From positions 21,856,001-21,920,000 of the forward strand of contig NW_023503493.1 of assembly GCF_014529535.1 (NCBI RefSeq): a DNA stretch of 64,000 nucleotides, read 5' to 3'. Below are positions 22,531 to 34,671 of this stretch, one piece after another. The notes under the pieces are model-generated. The model searched no databases. It had not been told where the DNA came from and saw nothing but the letters and a program-made list of their open reading frames with translations. A program made the position numbers and the translations under genes. The DNA is from Bradysia coprophila. Taxonomy: Eukaryota > Arthropoda > Insecta > Diptera > Sciaridae. Within the stretch, counting starts at the first letter, position 1; each line of letters opens with the position of its first letter.

Positions 22531-25500
22531 ATTGTTTCAGCCAAACGAGAATCTTCATTTTCGATAAAGTATATCTCGAGAAGAACTAGTACCTTCGCTC
22601 GGATTGTACATTATAATCATAACAGGCCCAGAATGTCTTCAAATGAAATATTTCTGAGAATACACAATAAAAACTGTGAAGGAGCATAGAATTGTAATGT
22701 TCCTGAGCAAATTCGTCGTGAACTAATGGAAGAAAATTAAATATTTTTTTTCTTTTCCATTACAATTCCACGTTGCAAAGGGCGCGCGTTTGAACAATTA
22801 ACTGAAATTCTTTTTAACAAAATTTAACTTATTTTACCAATGGAAAACAAATTTATTTTCAAAATAGCTGGAAAAAAACCTACATCCGTTACATAACCAT
22901 CATATGCGAGTATGTTATTCGAAATTGTAACAAAAAAAAGTGGAAAAAGCACAAAAGGCAAATAATCAACCCCGTTGCAAAGTAATTTATCAAATGTAAC
23001 CACTCTATTAGTCTTTGGCTTCATGTATAAATTGTTCCAATTAAGTAGAGATTATGGGCGGAACAAAACAAACTTGGAAGCTAAAGAAGAAACATGGTTC
23101 CGGTGCTTCAATAAATTTGCATGTTTTTATGCACTTTTCAATGACTTATTATGCTATTTTTGAAAGTTTCAAACTTGGATTTTGGTGTTGGCGTACAGTA
23201 CATATTGATGACATAAAAAATAAGATTATAACAAAAAGTTAAACGTTCCGCGTCAATAGCAAGTTAATTGGAGTTTGACGCAGTAATAAATTATGAATTC
23301 GGTAAATATTTTGTTTTGGAGTGAAAAACAGTGAAAATCCAACTGGAAAACAGAATTTACCCACGTTTCTCATATCAACGAAATACCGGATGATGTATCC
23401 CCCCTGAAAAAAAGAACAGGATACATTATTATACTTTTCGAAGATCATAAACCATTTCTTAATTCATTTTTCATTGCAAAATCCGAGTCTAAATGCCATA
23501 AATATTCGTAACACGTTTTACTTTTCTAAAAATAAATTTAAAAGATTTTGGACTTGTCAATCAAATTATGTTAATCCAAGTTCGGAAGATAATTTTAAGG
23601 GAGCACAGCACGTTTCACAGTCAATTTGTAAAGTATTGTATAAAGCTTACTGCTTTTTTACTCGGTGTATGAACTCTCTGGTTCCGATAACATATAGTAT
23701 AAACGAACTACGTATGTAGGTTGTTTGACTTGCATATAATATCATTCGGGAATCACCATCCACCATGTGAAAGTGTAAATACGGAAACTTTTTGATATAT
23801 GAAGCTGTGTGAGTGTGTGTGTTTTAATATAAAGTGTAGCGCACGATTTGATCCGTAGCATAAGTCACACCGTTGATGTATACGTTGTGTTTGAAAACTA
23901 AACCAACTTTAGATTTCTTCATTTAAGTTGATTTTGAGGAAGTGTGAATTGTGAATGTTGGAAATCGACTAAACTTCTACTCAATTTAGCCGAGGAAAGT
24001 TTTCTTGTGGCTTCCAATTTACGATAATTTTGTTACAGATTGACAGCTCGAATTTTATTAATTTTTTTTTCGTTTGCAATGAAATGGATCAGCGGTAAGA
24101 TCTGTTGACAATCGAAAAGATACATAAGCAAAAAAGGTTGTAGTCACATTTGTTATCACACCATCGCTGACAAAAGTGAACCGTGAGGTTTTTATGGAGT
24201 ATATAGCAACATTTTTGGTAAAACTAATGAAGAACAAGATTTGACATCAAACACTAGACGACGTTTTAAACAAGATAAGTAGTAGATTGTTATGTAAACG
24301 TTGTTTGTAAAAGTTAAAAGACATCTGAAATCTTCTTTATTTCTCTTTTGCATTTATGTGTGAACTACAAGTATAGTATGTAGAAGTTGAAATACAAGCC
24401 CATTCGCCATACATACAGGTGATTCCCAGTTCACCACCAGTTAGCATCGAATAATGTAATTAAATTCACACCGAATTTAACAATTCAAATTAATAGTTAA
24501 ATTTCACTGAAAGGCCATGTATTTCAAATCAATAATTCGACGTGCAACATGTACATTTCAAACAATGCACCATATGCTAAATAATTATTATAATGAGAAT
24601 TAGAGTTTTGTTTGACCTGACCATAAAATATAATATAAATGCGTTTATGCAGATGAATCAGCAGGCAAAATTTATGGAAAAGCAGCAGTCTGAAATATTT
24701 TTATTTCATTATGCCCCGACCGAACCTACGAATTCATGTTTGTCGGACATACATGGAACGGTAGAATCATTTGTATGTTATTTTGGAATTTATTCAACGC
24801 GTGAAGCGTTACTTTTGTTTGAATTGATAATAATCAAACGTGTCAACTGAATTGAAACTTTAACGGAACTGACTTTTACCTGCTAAAACATTTAAAATTA
24901 TCTGGGCGATAGTTAAACTTCTCAACGGCAAGCTTATCTTGTAGGTATAATGATACAAATTGCGAAAGATTCAATACGTAGCGCAACAGTACCAATTGTT
25001 ACTATAGACTGCAGTTTTGTACAACAGAGAGTACTTACAATGTAAAATGTAAGACAGTACCAATCTGTAAAGTGACCAACGCTGTACGCTGTAAGCATCC
25101 TATTATAGAGGACAAATTCAGTAAAGGATTTTTCTTCAATTAAATGAAAGTAACGTTTCTAAGTCCACTCGAGCTTAATAATCTGGGTAGTTGGAGTATT
25201 TGGTGCACTCGACGAACCGTACCCTACAGGCGTGCGCGTGGTTCGGAATTTGTGTTACACATTTGGTTGTAACACATATTGTATAGCCTTCCAGTCTTCC
25301 CTGAAGTCAATAGATAGTATTTTCCGCTTCAGCAGATGATGCTAAAACCTTAATAGAAAAAAAATCTAAAACATTTCCTTCTTTTTAACATTTTGACCTG
25401 GTAATGTTGACATAAGTCTGTTGCAGAATCTGTCTATAATCCTTTCAGCATATTCCATTCAAATCTAATATTTCTACTGGAAAAATGTCTTATTTAGGCA

Positions 25501-27995
25501 CATGTCACGCAAAAGATGTCGCACGACAATAATGCAGTGTGGTATACGAAATATGTGACTTTATAGAAAAGTTTACTTGGGATGTTTACACGAAATCGAA
25601 AACCAATCATAAACTTAAGTATAATGCAAAGCCACCAAAATGTGTGGTTTAATAATTCTCGTTTCTCGTTTGCTTCCTTACTTGCACTGACTGCATTTAA
25701 ATCTTCTCATATTTTCACTTCAATATTATAATATTTGTATAAGAACATCTAACATTTTATGACAAGCTCTGCAATATTGTAACCATAAACTTTACCATAC
25801 ACACAGTTACTCGTTTTCCATGGTTAGTTTATATGTGGAAATCTATTGTGAAGAAAATGCATTTCAATACCCCTCAAAGCATTCGCAATACATATACTTT
25901 ACATAAACGTATAATAATAATAATGGATCCTCTCCAAAGACGCTTTTCAATACACATATTTATGCAGCCACACAGACACATACTTGCCGAATGTATTATA
26001 ACCCAAACACATAACCGTTCCATTTAACATTTAACAATTTTCATCAAAGTTGAATTTCAAGTAAACATTCAATAAACCGACTGGAAACAGAATAAAAAAA
26101 ATGAATTTCATACTCCATAAAAACGCCTTTTTTTACACCAACAACAAGAAGAGTAAAAATCCGAAACGGGAAATGAAATGTCCTTTATATGGGATTTGTA
26201 TGTCTTGTGAAAAAGTAATTTTATTTTCCCTTATTCGCTATATTTATGACAAGATATGTATTTAATCTGACAAATCCGAGAAGAAAAATGAAAATACAAA
26301 AAAAAAATAAGTCTTGTTGCGGGCTTCGGTGTTCGGTGTAAAAATTCGTTGTTAATTTTTGTAATAATTTTATTTACGACAGCAAAAAAGTTTATTGAAA
26401 TGCATTACCTTCGATATTTTCTTCTCAGAATTTTAAAATTGAAATGCAGTCGAACAAATAATTTTAATAAATGGAAATGAGCCTACATGAGGGTAATCCA
26501 CTCTGGGCAATGTTGTAAATGACAAGGAATACTGGTAAATACCAATGGTCACATTCTTGGAAATCTGTAGAATTGTGAATGCTATGAAAACGATAGTGTA
26601 AGCGCAGCAAATCGAGGGATGACGCAGGTTCTTGACTAAATGGTATCACCACTCACAGCAAAAACCAGTACAGATGAGTAAAATTTTGAGTAATTGGGCT
26701 TGCCCTCGAGACTGAACGCAGGACAATCATACAAATTTGTGTCCTGTCTCAGACACACACATATTATATGATCATACCAAGGACATCCACCATCGTAAGT
26801 TTCTGCTTTTGTTGACTTTTTCAGTCATTAATTATTAGCTATTCGCTAGCTTGTTAATTCAACTTGTTTAAGATACAGTTAATGTCAACTGAATTCGTGT
26901 CTAGGTTTGCTTCAACCGTTTTACCAAGCGTTTTACCAGCTATCCACTTATATAGTCACGCTGCATATGGGTGCTTACATGGTTTTAATACTACCAAGCG
27001 AGGCGTGTGACTATGAAACCCAGTGGACCAGTTGGTAAAACAGCTGAAGCTACCGTAAACACAAATTTGGTTAACGTAACTTGTATATACAATTCTCGGA
27101 AAAAAAGGTTTATTCATCAAATTAGTTGCAGTGTAAATGTTTCCCAATTGTTCATGAAACACGCCTCGAAATGAAAGCTTTACAATGTGGTGCACAAAGA
27201 AAATGTTTAATTTAAATCCACAATCTCCGCTATTCAATTTCCTTCTTGTCTAAGCTTAAAGTTCGCTAAATGTGGACATTGAATTTGATGTTGTTGTTGG
27301 CTAAAATATTGGTGAAAGGAATTGGGGATTATTCTTTCAGTTTATCAAGTCGAAAATTGAAATTGAAATATTTCCCTATCACTACGTTTTATAAAATCAT
27401 TTTGACCATAAATTTAATTGCCATCGACTTTTATTAATTGGATTTAATTTAAAATAGTTTGAAATCAACAGAAACTTCATTGTTATTAATTTCCAATAAT
27501 ACTTCTCGCTCGTAACGTTGCAATGCAAACGAAACTATTTATGCAAATGTGTAGCGTTAAGCAAAACTTATTGAGCAGTTCAAAACTGAAAACTTAATGT
27601 ATTTTGTGTACGAAATATCGCAGAGGGAAGACGACGACGATGGCGGGAGAATGGGACGTGAAAAACGATAAAATATTCGATAATATTTGCAAAACGATAG
27701 TTCCTTTCAAGGTTTGTATAATAAAAACATAATATATAATACACACAGCATTGGCTTTTTATATGAATAAATGAATATAAAGCACTCCACAGCACGGAGT
27801 TTCATTTATACTCAGCTTTTCACCCAATTTGTATTCAAACAGCAACTTGTTGAAGTTTAATAAAAATACGGGGTGGCATCTTTCAATGGGGTAAGCTACC
27901 TAGCTAGACGCGAACGACATCATCACTATGTTTTTGTTTGCCTTCGTTTCTCTTTTTTTTTCTTGTCTTACATATTATGTTGATATTGTGTCTAG
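22531..27995. other. Intergenic, no gene recognised
   Basis: Very AT-rich DNA with many homopolymer runs and no sizeable inverted repeat that I could see. A short ATG-led stretch at 27640-27710 precedes GTTTGT, but neither the start nor the donor is convincing. Confidence 0.4.
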
Positions 27996-28178
27996 GTTCG
28001 ATGTTTCAATGTTTATGGAATCGAAAATAAAGATGATGATTCCGTGGAGGTGTGCTACTCAAGGAACACTGAAAAACCCCAATCATGTGGCAGAAGTAAT
28101 TTTACATGTGATGGTGATGATATTTATCCATCACGGAAAACTGAAAGAAATTCTTACCGCTCTTGTAACATTGTTTAA
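27996..28178 (+). CDS. Candidate cysteine-rich terminal exon, family unknown
   Basis: After a long pyrimidine tract and TCTAG (a good acceptor), one frame stays open for 60 codons to TAA. It has five cysteines at positions 3, 20, 31, 38 and 57, plus many Asp, Asn and Ser; it begins VRCFNVYGIENKDDD. This could be the end of a secreted or extracellular protein. A second frame through the same bases is also open for longer and reads amphipathic, so the choice of frame is uncertain. No upstream exon was identified. Confidence 0.25.
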   Translation, partial: VRCFNVYGIENKDDDSVEVCYSRNTEKPQSCGRSNFTCDGDDIYPSRKTERNSYRSCNIV

Positions 28179-28707
28179 GTCGTTGAAAATTTTGCTTTTG
28201 TCGTATACATTATATACTATTATATTAGCATATTAAATACGGTTATACATGGTGGAACTTGTGCACAGTCATCGTTTCATTCAGGTTTAGTGTTATATTT
28301 TACGGACCTTCTTGTTTAATGTGGGGCATGTCATCAAAATGCTAAAAACATTGGTTTTTATATTATGTTGTAGATTTAATCCAATTAAACAGTGTGTTGT
28401 ATAATGAATACCGTTTATCTAGGGTTGTTTTAGATGACTGGCTGTTTCTTCTGCAGTTCATACACACAGTTGAATTAATTTTTTTTTTGCTTATGAAATT
28501 ATGACTGAAAATTTATGTCATTTGCTTCATTAGTAAAAATGTTTTACTGTTGTAACAAAATTCATTCAGTCCTGTCTTATCTATAGGAGTTTGACATCTT
28601 CATCAGCGGTTGTTGCGAGGAACATTGTTTTTTTTTTAAATTACACACTCCCAATGATTTAATATAATGTGTTAATCATGTACTATTGTAACATACGTCT
28701 GATACCT

Positions 28708-28882
28708 AGGTTCTAAAAGAAAAGGTTGTGACGCCTTAGAGCTCAACACGAAGGCAGGAGCATCAGAACTACCTCTATCGATTTAGAAGATAATTTTTTG
28801 TGTTGAAACAGTTCCAATATGGCCTCTAGATGCCTTCGACACGATAGCTTCGTAAGTATCTTAACCTGTTCTTTCAGAACCT
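28708..28882. mobile_element. MITE with AGGTTCT... inverted ends, copy 1
   Basis: Ends AGGTTCTAAAAGAAAAGG and CCTGTTCTTTCAGAACCT; the inner part holds CACGAAGGC. A second member of the family lies at 39199-39399. It may be flanked by TA on each side. 175 bp, no coding. Confidence 0.7.
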
Positions 28883-31769
28883 AACGTGATACGCCAATGA
28901 TAATGCGGCTGTTCTGTAAACTCTTGGTTTTTCGTTGGAAATTTGTTAACTGCTAAGAGGTACATCAAAAGCTAGAACTTAGAAATCTAGCTACTCATCC
29001 GTTACCACTCTACAAGAAACTGTTTTTTGCAAATAATATACAATTAACTGACTCGAATCCACCTACAACTGTGTCTCTTTTAATATTCCTGTGAATTTGA
29101 AACATTTAAAAGTTTTTTTTTCTTTCTTTTCTTTATAGACGAAATGAACCGAACAAATTTAAAGAGGGATAATCGTTGTGTGTTAGAGGTGAACTCTACG
29201 GAATTTTTTGTGAACTTTGAAACTCTCAACTAGGCGGAAAACAATGTTGCTTTTATTTTCCTTCGATGTAGGCTTGAATTCTGGATCATTTTACTTTAGT
29301 CTCTAGGAAAATAAAGTTTTCGAGAAGAAAAAGTTGTACAAAATATCTGTGCTTTAACCAAAAGTTTAAAGTCAGTTTGAAATTCATGGAAATATTGCAA
29401 TTATCGTAAAAAAAGTGTTTCAATTGACATTAGTAATTGGTCTATCCCTTGACCCTTGACCAATGTCGAGCAATTTAAAGTTTACCCTTTCAGAAACGGA
29501 TTGCTCTATAAAATGATCAAAGTTATTACTATTGTTACAATATCGTTTTGTATAAACGCAACTGTTCCACGAGCCCTAATAAAAGTGTTTTTGTCTCAAA
29601 GAAAATTAAACAAAGCAGACCCAACCGAAAGCAAGCAGAGCCCAATGTCCCTTTTCTTTTGATGAATATGATTCTATAGCTGTTAGTTAGTTGTCTAGGT
29701 CCCAACACCAAGCAAAAGCTCCGTGAACCTTCTTCCGAAATACAATTGATAAATTACGAAAATATCTTGTTGCATTGTAATATCAGTGTAGTTCGGAGCT
29801 GAATTCCTTTTCGCATTTGTTGAATTGGTATTTGAGGAACCCAGTATACGATCTGAGCAAACAAAAATATATTTTTCATAAAATTTGTTTAGACAAATTG
29901 GAAAGCCCTTGTCTTGGATAAACATTTAAAGAATTTTTCATTATGCAGAAAATGTTGGTTTGTTGGTGACATATTCCCGTTTATAATATGCAACGTTGGA
30001 AGTTTTCACTACGTGTGTAACACGTTAAACATACATGGGTAGCATTTATATGCGACATTTGGAGACATGCAGAAAGAACCAAAATAGAAAAACGACGAAA
30101 GCGAATTACTTCACGGGATGGTATATTTAGAAGAAGTAGCTGAAGAAGAAAAAAATGAACAAAGGCATTCAACAAGAAAAATTCAAAATATGGGATTTAA
30201 AGTGGTTTTGTTTTGACAAAAAGGGATGAAAAACGTTAAATTTGTGAAATAAAATGTAAACTTCCTGATGAACAATTTCTTAACGTCTATGCCGCATGTG
30301 GTGTATGTTATGTGGGGGTATAAGTATTATACATAGACTCTGTAGTGTGCATAAAATAACTTGGCAAAACATGATGAACATGAGCGAACATACTTACGTA
30401 TTTTCTCCACTTTGTCTTCATAATATTGTATGAAAACAAAGCAATGCCAACGATTTACTAAGAGAGTTTACGTTGCTTATGTCATAATGCTACTTACACT
30501 CATGTTTTCCTAACAGCATCCTCTAAATATCAAACTTATTTATGCAACACGAGTAAGAAGCTGGCTTTGGAAAAGAATGAAGGGGCTGTTTATCAATGAC
30601 ATGTAAAACTTTCTAGTCATCAGCTTTATTTCGTCACACCGAATAAAATCGTTTTTTTTTTTTGCTTAATAATAATTTATTATTAAAAATATTGTGTTTA
30701 AGGCTTACTGTTCAATCAGTTCCTCCTGATAAGACCTCAAACCTATGAATTGATTATATTTGACCTGACAGTTTTTTTCAGGATGTACCTGTATGTAACT
30801 CTAATACATTGCAATTGATTTTAAATTCAGATTAGGTTTAGGGTGACCTGGCCTGATAAAAACCTTAAAATACTAAGCTCTTTCGAATTATTTTCATTTT
30901 AAATTTCTCAATGATTTCTCACACTGTCGAACTATTCTAATGTTTATTTACTATCGCTGCATGAGCGACGTACACCATTTATCTAATAAATTAGTTTTCG
31001 ATTTTCTTTAATTCGTGTTCACCCTTGTCTGTGAACGCGCTGTGAATGTGACAAAATTCGATCACCTGATAAATAAAATAACCTAACAAAGACAGTTTTT
31101 TTTACATAGAATCAGGTAGTACCTGATTCAGGTACCCAAATGTGTAAGACCTTGAGGAAATTCTCAAAAACTTCTCTTCAGCAAAAACGTAATCACTCCA
31201 TGTTTTTCCTAAAATTTTAACTTTTTTCAATAAGTTCTGATAGAGTTACGAGCCTTGCAGTAAAAGAAGACGTCATCATCACCATAAGCAAGTAAGCACT
31301 GCTCGTATTTAGTTCATAAGGTAAACTGTTTCCATTTTTGTTACTACTATGTATGTAAGCAGCTAAACAGGTTTGTCTTACTATTTATCATACTAAGATG
31401 GTGTGCTGACAATTTTCACCTAATTCTAATTAAGCTGCACGATATTTGCTTTTGTTCCACATTTGAGTACCTTACTTCTAATATTTAAAAACATTCATTG
31501 TCTGTCCTTGCTGCAAAAATAGTTTTTTTTCCTTAAAACTAAAAAAATATTTTATTTCTGGTTAAATTCAACATAAAATTTCAAATTTGCATCCGAAAAG
31601 TTGGTTACTGAATGCAAAAAAAAGTTTTCTGTATGCAGAATATTTCAATTAAAAAGTGGACATGCACGTATTCAAGACACTGATTATATTCACATTTAAG
31701 TGGACTCAACGCTTAGTTACTAGATAAAGTCAGTGGTGTCGAGTTTACCGGGGCAGTTCCCCTTATAAG
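28883..31769. other. Intergenic, no gene recognised
   Basis: AT-rich. Contains the second copy of the 26-bp word (30296-30321) and, around 30710-31140, several CCTGAT / ATCAGG blocks that may belong to an old repeat. Open frames (29456-29662, 29695-29925) carry no recognised motif. Confidence 0.4.
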
Positions 31770-32042
31770 AACAGTAGATTACATTGGATGCTGCGGAGGT
31801 ACTTCATTACATGAGGTAACAATTTTGTGATACGAGCCCAACTCACAAGTGTGGTTTTAAGCAACAAGCTTTGGAAACGGTTATTTTGACAAGTGTAGAG
31901 TTTGCCGAAGTTTGCAACTACACGAGTCAAAATAACCGTTTCCAAAGCGATTTGCTTAAAACCACACGAATAAGTTCGCGAGTTCACAAAATTGATTCCG
32001 AGTGTAATGAACTACCAAGCAGCATCCAATGTATGCTGTTTT
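31770..32042. mobile_element. Fold-back element
   Basis: Outer arms: ACATTGGATGCTGC at about 31780 faces GCAGCATCCAATGT at about 32019. Inner arms GTGGTTTTAAGCAA...TTTGGAAACGGTTATTTTGAC (about 31849-31890) and the complement (about 31926-31967) are nearly perfect, with a loop of about 35 bases. Middle parts have drifted. 273 bp, no coding. Confidence 0.7.
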
Positions 32043-32223
32043 ATTGCCTATTCACCCGGAATATTGTTGTTACGAGTACATTTTTCCACCCAAGGACCTG
32101 ACAGTTCAAAACCAAAAGTGTTCAAGAAGACACTAGCAGATTCTTGAATACCAAAAGACTATTCTAAATTAATGAATAATTCCCGTTTCTCGATAGAGAA
32201 ACGGGTCTTCAAAAAAAAATTGC

Positions 32224-32299
32224 GTTTGTTTGTCCGCAGCCCAACATTATACTATCAATACAATCTACCTGTTTATGTATTATGTATCTATCTATCTAA

Positions 32300-32336
<37 letters not shown>

Positions 32337-32462
32337 CATATATCTATCTATCTATCCATCTATCTATCTATTATCTATCAGATATATATTTTCTATTATC
32401 TATTATCTATTATGTGTCTGGGCCTGGTCCAAAAAATATTTTTTGAGTTTGTTTGTCCGCAG
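32224..32462. repeat. (TATC)n microsatellite between two copies of a 16-bp word
   Basis: A TATC/ATCT run fills about 32284-32410, with a few CCAT interruptions. GTTTGTTTGTCCGCAG occurs just before it (32224-32239) and again just after it (32447-32462), immediately at the start of the GC-rich minisatellite. Confidence 0.8.
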
Positions 32463-32470
32463 GCCTCAAA

Positions 32471-33020
32471 AGTGGCCTCGCAGGGGTCTGCCGGCAGGAC
32501 GTCGGAGGCCATTTTTCAAAAGTGGCCTCCCAGGGGTCTCCCGGCAGGACGTCGGAGGCCATTTTTCAAAAGTGGCCTCCCAAGGGTCTGCCGGCAGGAC
32601 GTCGGATGCCATTTTTCAAAAGTGGCTTCCCAGGGGTCTGCTGGCAGGACGTCGGAGGCCATTTTTCAAAAACGGCTTCTCAGAAATAAGTCTACTAGAC
32701 CTACGAGGCCAATTTTCGAAAACAGCTTCCCAGAGGTCAGTCAACATGACCTACAAGGCCAATTTTCGAAAACGGCCTCCCAGGAGTCAGTCAACAAAAC
32801 ATACGAGGCCAATTTTCGAAAATAGCTTTTCAGATGTTAGTCACCAGGACATACGAGGCCAATTTTCGAAAACGGTCTCCCAGGAGTCAGTCGGCAAGAC
32901 CTACAAGGCCTATTTTCGAAAACGGTCTCCCAGAAGTCAGTCGACAAGACCTGCAAGGCCTATTTTCGAAAACGGCCTCCCACAGCTTAGCCGATAAGAC
33001 CTTCAAGACCATTTTTTTAG
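32471..33020. repeat. 50-bp GC-rich minisatellite, 11 units
   Basis: Units start exactly every 50 bases (32471, 32521, 32571, ... 32971) with no gain or loss. Units 1-4 share GGTCTGCCGGCAGGACGTCG and GAGGCCATTTTTCAAA. Units 5-11 have changed to a form with AGTCAGTC, AAGACCTACGAGGCC and AATTTTCGAAAACGG. Because 50 is not a multiple of three, the three forward frames are all open over most of the array and each reads the others' peptides in turn; these are not evidence for a protein. The array is an island of much higher GC than its surroundings. Confidence 0.92.
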
Positions 33021-34069
33021 GATTCAGCCGTGGGATATCCGATGCTTTTCTTTGAAAACAAGCCCAAACGTCTCCCTCGGTCTATACTATGAAATTGTAA
33101 TTTCCAATGAATTAAAATCTTTTTAGGATTGTATAATCTGATGAATTGTCACAAATCAAGTTGTAAGAAAATCGAAAATGAATCTTGTAAATATTTTTCA
33201 AATATTATCTTATTTATTTGTCCGATGATGAGCTTATCTCTATTGATTTATTACAAATATTTACGATATATGTCTACGGCTGATCCAAAAAAGGGTTTGT
33301 TTTGCCCACAACCCCTTACAACAATTCAAATATTCATAAGACCATACAGATCGATAAAATTGAGAAACGGGAGTGCCACGTTAGTGGCCTTACTTGTTTT
33401 ACAACGAACAGCGCGACATATACTATTTGATTCACTGCCTGACCAATAATAAACAAAAAATACCGATACAACAAAAAAATCTGTTGTTGCATTGAAACGT
33501 TTATAAACGAATCTAGTCTGCTCATGAAATTGGCTCACACTTCTTCATAATATTAATCCCGAAAGCATCACTGGCAACACTACTGTTTTGATGACATGCT
33601 GACAACTACTTCGACTGTTTTGTTTTTATGAAGTGCTAGATTCATATTTTGCGTAATATTTGTCGATTTTTGTGGTGTTACAATAAATTTTGCTGTGAAG
33701 TGAAGTGAATACATGATAATAAAGACAAAAGTGTTGATTGTTTTTGAAAATAAGTGAAAAATGCAAAAATTAAAATTGTGCGGCCATAGGTGTTTGTCGA
33801 AGTTGAAAAAATTGAAATTGATCAAAATGGCCCCGTCACTTATTTTTGTGTTTTTTTTTTAAAGTTTTTAATGAATTTGCTTAGATTGGTGTGCACTTAA
33901 TTCAAGTGACAAAGTTTGTGATATTTAAACTAAAATAACATCGCAAGTCATTGTTTCGATTTCAGTGCTAAATAATATTTCATGTGATACACTTTTGCTG
34001 ATAAAAGTAATGAAATTCTGCTGGTATGTAATGACAATCTCCTGATATGTAATGAATTTTCATATGGCT
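33021..34069. other. Intergenic, no gene recognised
   Basis: AT-rich. The 106-codon frame at 33129-33449 has no recognisable motif and overlaps comparable frames on the other strand. Confidence 0.4.
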
Positions 34070-34266
34070 ATAGGTTTGTTCCAAGTAACTGTAAACACGA
34101 ACTTTGACAACCCGAACAACGACAATTTCATCCATAGCAACGTCGCTTACGTGATATTTCATACAAATCGAGCAACGTCGCCTACGCGATTTACACTGAG
34201 ATATTATTGAGGTTATGGTTATATGGATGAAATTTGACAATTCATATGGCCTTGGAACAAACCTAT
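34070..34266. mobile_element. MITE with ATAGGTTTGTTCCAAG ends
   Basis: Perfect 16-bp terminal inverted repeats, ATAGGTTTGTTCCAAG at 34070-34085 and CTTGGAACAAACCTAT at 34251-34266. Inside, GCAACGTCGC appears twice in the same direction. 197 bp, no coding. It lies directly beside the next fold-back element. Confidence 0.75.
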
Positions 34267-34279
34267 TCCTTCACTTATG

Positions 34280-34671
34280 AGCGCTCACCCCTTGGCAATT
34301 TTCTAGCCTACATTTGTGCGCAAAAATATTCGTTTTTTGATGATTTCTCTGAACCAAAATCTTTTTTTGAAAAAGTAAAACCATTAAAGCATGCAAAAAT
34401 GTGTTACTTTTAAGAAATTGTTTTGTGGATGGTAACTGAACCCACTTGGAGAAGCCTTTGCAAATGTGTAAATTTATGTGTTTTGCAAAGGTTTCTCCAA
34501 GTGGGTTCAGTTATCGACCACAAACCAATTTTTCCCTAAAAAGTAACACATTTTTGCATGCTTTAATGGTTTTACTTTTTCAAAAAAAAGTTTTTGGTTC
34601 AGAGAAATCATCAAAAAACGAATATTTTTGCGCACAAATGTAGGCTAGAAAATTGCCAAGGGGTGAGCGAT
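34280..34671. mobile_element. Fold-back element, copy 1 (family shared with 38231-38660)
   Basis: Two arms of about 170-180 bp; GCTCACCCCTTGGCAATTTT faces AAAATTGCCAAGGGGTGAGC, and near the centre TTTGCAAAGG faces CCTTTGCAAA. Arm identity is high. TTGCGCACAAATGTAGGCTAG at about 34629 is uninterrupted here, whereas in copy 2 another element sits at this very point. Confidence 0.8.

Noticed and set aside
32172..33055. Overlapping open frames of 73-255 codons
   Set aside because: All are readings of the TATC microsatellite and 50-bp minisatellite in different frames; no start, splice or domain evidence.
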